A stretch of DNA of 64,000 nt, from NCBI GenBank assembly GCA_020226215.1, contig CM035230.1:21061883-21125882 (forward strand), written 5' to 3'. The stretch's first letter is position 1. Each line of letters opens with the position of its first letter. The notes beneath the pieces are model-generated. The model did no database searches. It saw nothing but the letters and a program-made list of their open reading frames with translations, and was not told the origin of the DNA. This DNA is from Sindora glabra (lineage: Eukaryota > Streptophyta > Magnoliopsida > Fabales > Fabaceae). A program made the position numbers and the translations under genes. This document shows, piece after piece, positions 56,836 through 64,000 of the stretch.

Positions 56836-59460
56836 AGGAAATACCTTGCCTAAAGCTTTCTAGCCTCATCAAGTTGTTCTTTAGTGTATGGCTAGGGCTT
56901 CTTCCTAAAGTTCCACAATTTGCACATAGTAAACATGTTACTATCATCAAGACTAATTCAATTAATTAATCTAGCATGTGATGAGTTGTAAATAAGCAAA
57001 TGATTACCTTAGTAGGAAGTTTATGAGTAGACAACTAATTATACATGAAATGTATGACATAATAGCCACATCCACATTTTTGAGCTATTTTGGACACTAA
57101 TGAAATAGGAAGTCAATTTAATCTGATTGATGCACAATCTTCTAGTGCAGACATGATATAATCTTATTATTAATAACATACTTTCACTTTTACCATTTGA
57201 AAGTGTTATCCAACCCAACTTTTAAGCATTGTTCATAAGCTTTAATTAGAGCTAATTCTAGGGTATTTTGAAATATGCATTGAAGTTCTCTTAAAAAAGG
57301 ATCTATCTAATAGATAATCTTACTTTTTAGCACCACCAAGGCAAGCATCTAGTAGGTACTATAATACAAAGTGGCTATTTAAATTTGTTCAAGAGAAAAA
57401 TATTAAAAGTGAAGCATAAATGGGACTTGCCCTTTATGGTATGGTGCGAAATGGAATTTTTTTCTTAAGCTAGTCTCGTAAAGCCTCAATAATGTATAAC
57501 AAAATTAAAAACAACTTTAGAAAATATATAAAAAATTATTGATAGGAGGCTAGGTTACATGATGATACCTCCATTAGGCATTGGATGAAGGTTATCAACT
57601 AGGTCATGAATGTCCTATAGGATTTATCCATTGTTTAGACCCCATTGTTTGACATTGGCACCTTAACCTTGTAGAACTAAGGCTTCTTGACTACTACTTT
57701 GACTTGATTATCATGCAATGACCAATGGTGCAGTTGACAACTTACCAATATTCACCCTTTTATAATCTTTCATCAAGGTGGTCCCACCACTATTAGAGTA
57801 TATCAGGCTCCACCCTATGCAATGTGAACCCCCACCATAGGAAACTTAGTTCATGTATAGACGTATGTAGAAAATTTTTAGGATTAAATGATATTTATCT
57901 TGAGTACAATCTTTAGCATTTCTTTTATTGTAATGGCTAGCACTTTAGGTGCTAGCGCATCCCCCTTGCTAGTTATAGGAAAGGTCTACATAGCCCTCTA
58001 ATTAAGAGACTAGTCAGCTGGTAAGGCATCGAAAGCCATATCATCCATAGAAGCAATGGGCAATTAGACAAATGTTGTAGAACTTGGAGTAGTGATATGC
58101 TAGTTGGCTACCTAGTCTTACAAGATGTAAAACATTTCATGCTTATGCTCTAACTACAGCTACATTTGCTACTGCACTCTACACCTATAAGTGCTACTCC
58201 ACCACTAGCTGCAACTTTGCCTTAAAGTCTATACTACATTTTCATGTGACTTCATCGATGATCCTTACTTCTATTTGCATCGAATCACTTGACAATCATG
58301 CCATTTGACAATGTCTCACTTGCCAAAGACATACTTATGACCAACACCATGTCTAATAGCCCAAACACATTCAGGATACTCTTTAGTCCCTAAAGTTGCA
58401 GTTAGGATATCATGGTTGCCAACAGACTAAAACTCACTTTGGGAGACTTGCAATGTAAGAGTGTTTTCTAATAATTAACAAAGATAATTAGATGATTAAA
58501 AGCAACTCAGTTAAAATGAAAGGTTCAAAATCAATCAACACATTTTTGCATTAATATTAATACTTACAATCCTATTTGTGATAGCTTAACTCTTCAAGGT
58601 CATGTATCGCCCCTATTAGTTTGCTCTCTTGTACTTCTATAGCTTTATGCAAGAAATAGATAATGTCTCACTAGCATCCTCACCTATCTCAATTTTAGCA
58701 TACTTCTTGCCTAACATATTCTTCTCTAACTTCTTGTAACCTCTCAATTAACAAGTCCCTCTCTAGCTTTTTGTAGCTTCTGCACAAGAAATATAAGAGC
58801 CTATATAGGTATGTATTCCTTTCTCTCTTTTTTTTTCTCATGGTTAACCATACTTAACATCTATACCAATGATATATAAATAAGATACTAAAATGAAGTA
58901 GATGGTAGAAGATAAAAATTTTACCTTAAAAACACTCATCCGTGTATTATTTCTAAGACTTCTATCATGATTCTTAGTTGAGGTAATTCTATTGCTACAT
59001 TGGGTTCATTTTTTTCATGGTCTTAAGATTATTTTTTTTTGCCTTAAAGTTAAACTGAAGTCCTTGGATAAGTTTTCTACATGCTTCAATACTTTGCTAT
59101 GTGTGATCATGTCACCTAGAATATCAAAGGATTTCTAAAAGAAAAAAACACATATAAAAGATTAAATTATATATGAGTATGTTACAAATACAATTTTTCA
59201 CATACATAGCACAAATCTATCCATTTCAAATGTACATACCAAGATCCCTTTTTAAATGTTATCCTTCATACCCGCCAATACTTGTCTCTAATAAGGAATA
59301 GATATTGAAATTTTCCATATAGTCACTCCAATATAATTGACCAATTGATTACAATTTTCTCTATTAAGCATTCATTTCTCATTAAACTCAATAAGTAATC
59401 TCTCACCATGTTTTGTGATGTGGTAATGCTCTTCAAGGTAGTTGGACCCCTTATAACAAA
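56836..59460 (-). pseudogene. old CACTA (Ptta/En-Spm type) transposon protein relic with Ulp1-like segment
   Basis: Read 5' to 3' on the minus strand. An exon at about 59,459-59,240 gives GERLLIEFNEK, then NQLVNYIGVTIWKISISIPY and VLAGMKDNI, ending at a donor CTTG|GTATGT. This matches the N-terminal part of the plant Ptta/En/Spm transposase-associated family (consensus FxGxxxRxxxPIxYxxWxxV). An exon from 59,134 (TTTTAG|) gives SFDILGDMITHSKVLKHVEN. A piece at 58,418-58,361 gives HDILTATLGTKEYPE, like the family's later DVLTxALGTPEH motif. Pieces at 57,480-57,044 resemble a C48 cysteine protease, and TPYTKEQLDEARKL near 56,880 matches the usual C-terminal end. Many stops and frame changes show long decay. 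The element's own termini were not found. Confidence 0.7.
57044..57480 (-). pseudogene. C48/Ulp1-like protease segment within the CACTA relic
   Basis: On the minus strand FHFAPYHKGQVPFMLHF (near 57,460) resembles the aPYNxGxHWxL block that carries the catalytic His in Ulp1 proteases, but the His-Trp pair is lost. LELALIKAYEQCLKVGL follows. QKCGCGYYVIHFM at 57,085-57,044 matches the catalytic Cys block (QxxxxDCGYYVxxFM). SUMO-protease-like domains are known in many plant DNA transposons. This one is degenerate and cannot be active. Confidence 0.5.
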
Positions 59461-61408
59461 TGTGACGCTAGTATCAATCATGTATATGCAATATAGTTTT
59501 AGTTGATATTATTGAATGATGAAAAAAGCAATATGTATAAGATTGGTCCTCATAACAAATGTGGCACTAAATTGAATGGAAAAACTTATAACTTATATGA
59601 CAAGAAACTTAATTAAGATTACATCAATAATCATAAACATCTCCATTAATTTAGGTAACTATAAAGCAAACTAGAATTATTGAAATATATGGTGAATTCA
59701 ATGTCCTAAAAAAGCATAATAGCATATGATGGTAAAGGTAGTAGGTAATAATGGTAAGGACATTGATGAGAAAAATATTTACTATTTTATTTTCCTCTAC
59801 TTTATATCTCTTAGTGGGTTATACATGTTTAATTTCACATAATTGACTTTGTTTTATAATTTTGGGTTAAATTTACAATATTCTAAATTTATTTGGTTAA
59901 TATTAGATTTTGATACTATTTTTATTTTTTAGCTATATCTTGAGCTCTAGATGTCATATTGAGGCAAACTTTATATTGTTAGAAAGCTTAGTGAGAGATC
60001 TACAATTTTATATTTTACCCCAAGCCTACTTCAAATTTTTTAGGGGTCATATGTGGCTGAGAAATTGAAGTTATGTCTTTGTCCTAATTGTGCCTGCCTC
60101 AATTTTTTGCCATATCTGGAAATATAAAGGTTAAATTAACATAGAACTAGCACCCAATTTTTCATAAGACAAGCCTTATAACTTTGATGTGTATAGATTA
60201 TCCAAATTACCTTATTTTAATGGCCTTAAATTGGTTGGAATTTGGACTTGCAAGGATTCATTGATCTAACTATTAGAGTTAATTGTCTTGTTAAAAATAT
60301 ATCTGGGATCCTACAAAATAAGAAGGCCCTATTATTGTAATCCTAAGAGATATACAATCCAATTTCAATAAGGTTCTACCATAATTAGGTCAAATAAATA
60401 GGGACAACTGATTAGACTTGAGGGACTTCTACAAACTTAATAGATAGTTTTACTCTCCTTCTTCTTGTTTCTTCTGTATTCTTCATTAATGAAAGATTAA
60501 ATTTGAAGCTAATTCAAGGAGTTTGAGGCTTGCCTCTTCAGGATTATGAGATAATGAATTGTAATATTGACTTTCTTTAGTTAATTTTCCTCTTTCCCTA
60601 TTTACTTATGTTAAATTCTTGAAATTACTTATGTTAGATGTTGATTTGGTATAATTAATATTCATTTTTGTGATTTTTGATTTCGTGCTATTTTGATGTT
60701 GAATTGTGATTGATAAATCATGGTTTTACATATAGGGGTAGAGAATTGAGGGATTAAGTTTGAGGTTTCTAACTTAATTTCTTAATTTAACTGAATTCTA
60801 TCATTAAATCAATTTTGATCTAGCTTAGATATTATAGCAATTGCTTGATTCAACTAGTATTAATTGATCAAATATTGGATTGTAATCTAGCTTAGGATTT
60901 ATGAATTATTGCAGGAGTTCTGGGTAATTCAAGATTGAAGAATTAATTAGAAAAGTCAAATTCTAATTGATCCATGATTAATCTAAGTTAGAGCTCTTAA
61001 TTCCTTGAATTAACTATTTTGCTACAATGGTTTTCCTTCTTTCTATTTGCTTTGCATTTTTATTTAGTTTAAAATGTTCGATTCAATTTAGATTCACAAA
61101 CCCCTTAATTTTTTGTTTTGCATAATTTTATTTACAATATACAACATTGTGCATTCATATAACATATTTGTTAGCATATTGCATCCATTCTATTTACATC
61201 TATTACCATCAATGTGTGCATTTTGTCTCTGAATTTTTTTAGTAATTCATAGTGAAAGATAATATCAAAGGATTACAAGGAGCACAACATGGTTTGTGCC
61301 ACTTTACTATATTATTTTGTAACAAACTAATTTTTGATTTAATTTTAGTGTATAATAGCATTGCATTTAGACATTACCATTGAACAAAGTATACCATAAT
61401 TGTATATC
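59461..61408. other. non-coding stretch, possibly LTR-like
   Basis: Between the two CACTA relics. A block from about 59,766 to 61,230 has the look of a retrotransposon LTR or leader (GGAGTTTGAGGCTTGCCTCT near 60,517, pyrimidine runs near 60,450). I could not define ends, target duplication or a second copy. Confidence 0.25.
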
Positions 61409-64000
61409 CACTACAAGAAAAGAAATTATCAGCAATAACATTTTTCTTCATTGAAAACAATTCAATCGTCGTATAAGGTAAAAGTCATCATTGAAAATGT
61501 CATTAGTATAGGTTTATCACTAAAACAACCTATATCAGGTCATCAATAAAAATTAACTTTTAGTGATGATTTTATCATCACTAAAAGCCATTTCAAATTT
61601 CAAATTTGAAGGCTTTTAGCAATGAAAAATAAAAGTAATCCTATATTTTTTAATTTTTCTTTAAACCTTTAGCGACGACATTCTATCATCGCTAAAAGTT
61701 TATAATATTTTTAAATGAGGAGCAATTAGTATTTTATATTTAACAATATAGATAATACTTTATATTTTAAATAAATTAAGTAATTTGATAGTTTTTAATT
61801 TAATTTTATATAATTTAAAGTTTACAACTTAAATTCAATAATTTTATATAATAATACTTTTTATTTCCAACATGCTAATAGTATGAACATAGCAAAATCA
61901 TATAATGAATATAAAAAATTAAATACTTATAAGATAATTGTAAAATTGTTTATACACATAAAAAATTTTATAAACATGATTCATACAAATATCTATACAT
62001 AAAAAAATCCTAAATACAAAATCTAAGGAGAAGAAAAATGCAAATAACCTGATGTATCGTTATTTGTGTCAAGACTATCATTGTCATCATCATTATCCTC
62101 CTAGCGATGTGGACGGCGGCTAGGAGGTGCAAATCTACTTAACCCTGATGGTGTAGCAACAACTGGTGGCATAAGCAGCATGAAACCCTGCTATCTAAGT
62201 ACGGATGTCAGCTCCATCAGGTGTGTCCTAAACTATTATTGCTGCTACTGAGCAAGCTGTATTGCTACTCTTAAATCAATAACTGACTCTACGGAAACTC
62301 CTCTTAACTCTGCTATAGTTACTACTGCAAATCACCTACCTGGGACACATAGTGCGAGCTCCCCCTGGAGCTAGAGGTACTTGGCAAGTGATACGTTTGG
62401 GGAACCAACATACAACTGACTACCTTTCTATATCTTTGATGAGTGCCAAGCACCTCATTGGCAATGGCAGCCTCATTGATTTGCACAAGGGTATTGGGTG
62501 AGCTAGTGGATGATACACTAGATGGGTGTGTTGGGTTTCCATCTTAGTCATCCTTGTCTTGAATTTTTAAAATAAGAATTAATTATACAAACTACAACAA
62601 AATTTGTATCGTTAAACTTACAAAGTTTAGGGTATTTATATACTACTTAGTGGGGTCGGATGCATCCACTCTCCCATCTCATATGTGTGTCGATCCTTGA
62701 AATTTTCTGGCACTGATTGTAACTCACTAGTTTCCTTATTTCTCTATTCATATTTTATAAGAAAAAAAAGGATAAATATAATTATTGAATTAGTAATAGA
62801 TTATACATTTAAATAATAAATAATAAATTGAATTACCTTATCATAACAATGTACAATAATGGATTTCAATCTATGCTAATCGTTCACCACCTTCTTTGCT
62901 TAATTATCTACATTTCTTGTAGATAACTCCTATAAATTAAGAATTAATCATACAATATAATTATGTTTACAATTTAAATATATGAAATTCTAACATAATT
63001 TTATTAAATATCATGCTTACCCTATGATCGTTGCTGTCGAAGAAATCCACATACTTATGCCACGTTTAAGGCGAAACAAATCGTGGCATAAAGTGTCGAG
63101 CACGGTCCAGGTCAAAATCCTAGTCTCGGCTGCCCCCGTGCTTTAAAAAGTACTTGTTCAACATGTATTTCCAGTCTCTATACAGATTGGCAATACTTCG
63201 CATTAGGCCATTGAACACTTTATCCCTCTCGACCTCAATGATGCCCTGGAAGTCAAAATGGGACTGTAGTAAAAGGCCTTTAACAAATTGGTGAGAACTA
63301 TGTCCAAAAATTTCCCCTAACAAATATAATTAAGTTAAGATAAGGAGGAGATGGATACTTATACAAACCTTCTGCACAACCCTACCTCATAGTTGCTTGG
63401 GCATCGACTGCCATGATTTATAATAAGGCGGTACATGTGCTCGAATGATGCTGCCTATGTTATGGGCAAGATGGTTAGCATCTCCCTAACTAGATGTCAT
63501 GTACCATTCGTATTCAACTATACAGGCACCAATCTCCCCCCGCTCCTCTCTATCTTTTCATACAGCCTAAGGGATCTATTTGAATCCCTCTTTCTTGGAG
63601 TTATAGCTTTTGATGGATAATAAAAAGTATCAATACTATAAAATCATATCTAATAGATAATTAACATAAGTTTGGATAGTTATAAAAGATACTTGATGCT
63701 TTACACTATGAGAGAATGTGAATGGGTTAAGGTGGAAGGTCCCTTCCGGCATCACCTCCATGGTGTTATGCCTAAACATTTACCATGACTGGAATAATAT
63801 ACATTGTGTAAGCATTTTAGAGAAAAGCCCACAATTGAATTAAATGAGAAGATAAAAATTATTATATTCATATAATAAAAGTACACAATAACTCTTACAC
63901 AATTGTGAGTTATCATACCAAAAAATAATTCTATTTCCTAATTTGATTCAATGTCAGTAGACCTATCAAACTTATCACCATGGTTGTTTGTTTCTTTGCC
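61409..64000 (-). mobile_element. CACTA (En/Spm-type) transposon, 3' end and body, running off the window
   Basis: CACTACAAGAAA at 61,409 is a perfect CACTA terminus, here the 3' end of a minus-strand element. ATC precedes it as the possible 3-bp target site. The next 300 bases hold clustered subterminal motifs in both orientations: TTTAGTGATGATTTTATCATCACTAAAAG near 61,558 (cited as landmark TAGTGATGA / TCATCACTA), TTTAGCGACGA and TCATCGCTAAAAG near 61,670. The coding relic listed next lies inside in the fitting orientation. The 5' terminus lies beyond 64,000. Confidence 0.85.
62023..63620 (-). pseudogene. CACTA transposon protein (Ptta/En-Spm family) pseudogene, five readable exons
   Basis: Minus strand, with splice sites. 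Exon a (to 63,369) contains GDANHLAHNIGSIIRAHVPP and YYKSWQSMPKQL, then CAGAAG|GT. Exon b (63,316-63,021) reads from GEIFG through FDFQGIIEVERDKVF and YRDWKYMLNKYFLKHGG to FFDSNDHR, then |GTAAGC. Exon c (62,929-62,837) reads ELSTRNVDN-stop-AKK...VHCYDK|GTAATT. Exon d (from 62,743) reads RNKETSELQSVPENFKDRHT. Exon e (62,557-62,023) has HPSSVSSTSSPNTLVQINEA, IANEVLGTHQRYRKVV and an acidic tail EDNDDDNDSLDTNNDT before a final TAG. Order and motifs match the plant Ptta/En/Spm transposase family (PF03004). Phases at b/c and c/d are 0 and join cleanly. In-frame stops occur in exons b, c and e, and a frameshift lies in exons a and e, so it is inactive. Confidence 0.82.

Noticed and set aside
59766..61230. 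possible LTR between the two CACTA relics
   Set aside because: It has LTR-like texture, but I found no clear TG...CA ends, target duplication, PBS or second copy, so it is not called as an element.
1..64000. CRISPR arrays, bacterial operons, rRNA or tRNA genes
   Set aside because: Regular spacer-repeat structure, Shine-Dalgarno-linked frames and cloverleaf or rRNA cores were looked for by eye and not seen. The tRNA-like words at 17,106, 26,104 and 37,243 are retroelement primer sites.

Overview
This 64 kb window looks like nuclear DNA of a flowering plant, most likely a eudicot. It is very AT-rich, carries a 100-N scaffold gap (15,353-15,452), and is packed with plant-type LTR retrotransposons (Ty1/copia, Ty3/gypsy chromovirus and Tat lineages), CACTA DNA transposons of the Ptta/En-Spm class, foldback elements and MITEs. 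No bacterial operons, CRISPR arrays, rRNA or tRNA genes were seen. Only one gene is convincingly intact: a 134-codon single-pass membrane RING-H2 protein at 54,857-55,261 (+). It probably has an untranslated first exon about 1.5 kb upstream and a TATA box at 53,211.

Layout. 1-7.2 kb: possible 3' end of a gene, a CACTA-like end fragment, a decayed chromovirus-type LTR (about 1,578-4,009) with a near-identical 151-bp tandem duplication, and a clean 2.55-kb solo LTR (4,610-7,157) with a perfect GACAT target duplication. 7.2-16.3 kb: AT-rich non-coding DNA with diverged tandem repeats (8.5-9.4 kb), a short coding-like relic with one CpG-type stop (9,669-9,851), a tandemly duplicated promoter-like block (12.06-12.59 kb) and the gap. 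16.3-21.0 kb: a non-coding LTR element of about 3.2 kb, enlarged by a nested 1.44-kb copia-type LTR and a MITE. 25.6-31.4 kb: a complete but dead Ty1/copia element with LTRs, PBS, PPT and a perfect ATAAT target duplication. 34.1-40.3 kb: a Tat-lineage gypsy relic (LTR, gag, protease, RT) joined directly to a second copy of the non-coding LTR family, whose 3' LTR is split by a MITE. 44.4-47.9 kb: a foldback-like structure carrying four copies of a 225-bp minisatellite. 48.7-53.2 kb: repeated copies of the RING gene's upstream region, interspersed with MITEs and a foldback element with arms of about 240 bp. 53.2-55.3 kb: the RING-H2 gene. 56.8-59.5 kb: an old CACTA transposase-type relic (-) with a C48/Ulp1-like protease segment. 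61.4-64 kb: a younger CACTA element whose CACTACAAGAAA terminus is at 61,409. Its minus-strand pseudogene can be read as five exons with splice sites, and it runs off the window.

The genes do not form a pathway. The window records nested insertions and local duplications around one small membrane RING protein gene. The most interesting points are three direct copies of that gene's presumed promoter block (31.8, 48.7 and 52.4 kb), the 225-bp minisatellite foldback structure, and the non-autonomous LTR family next to a Tat-type coding relic.
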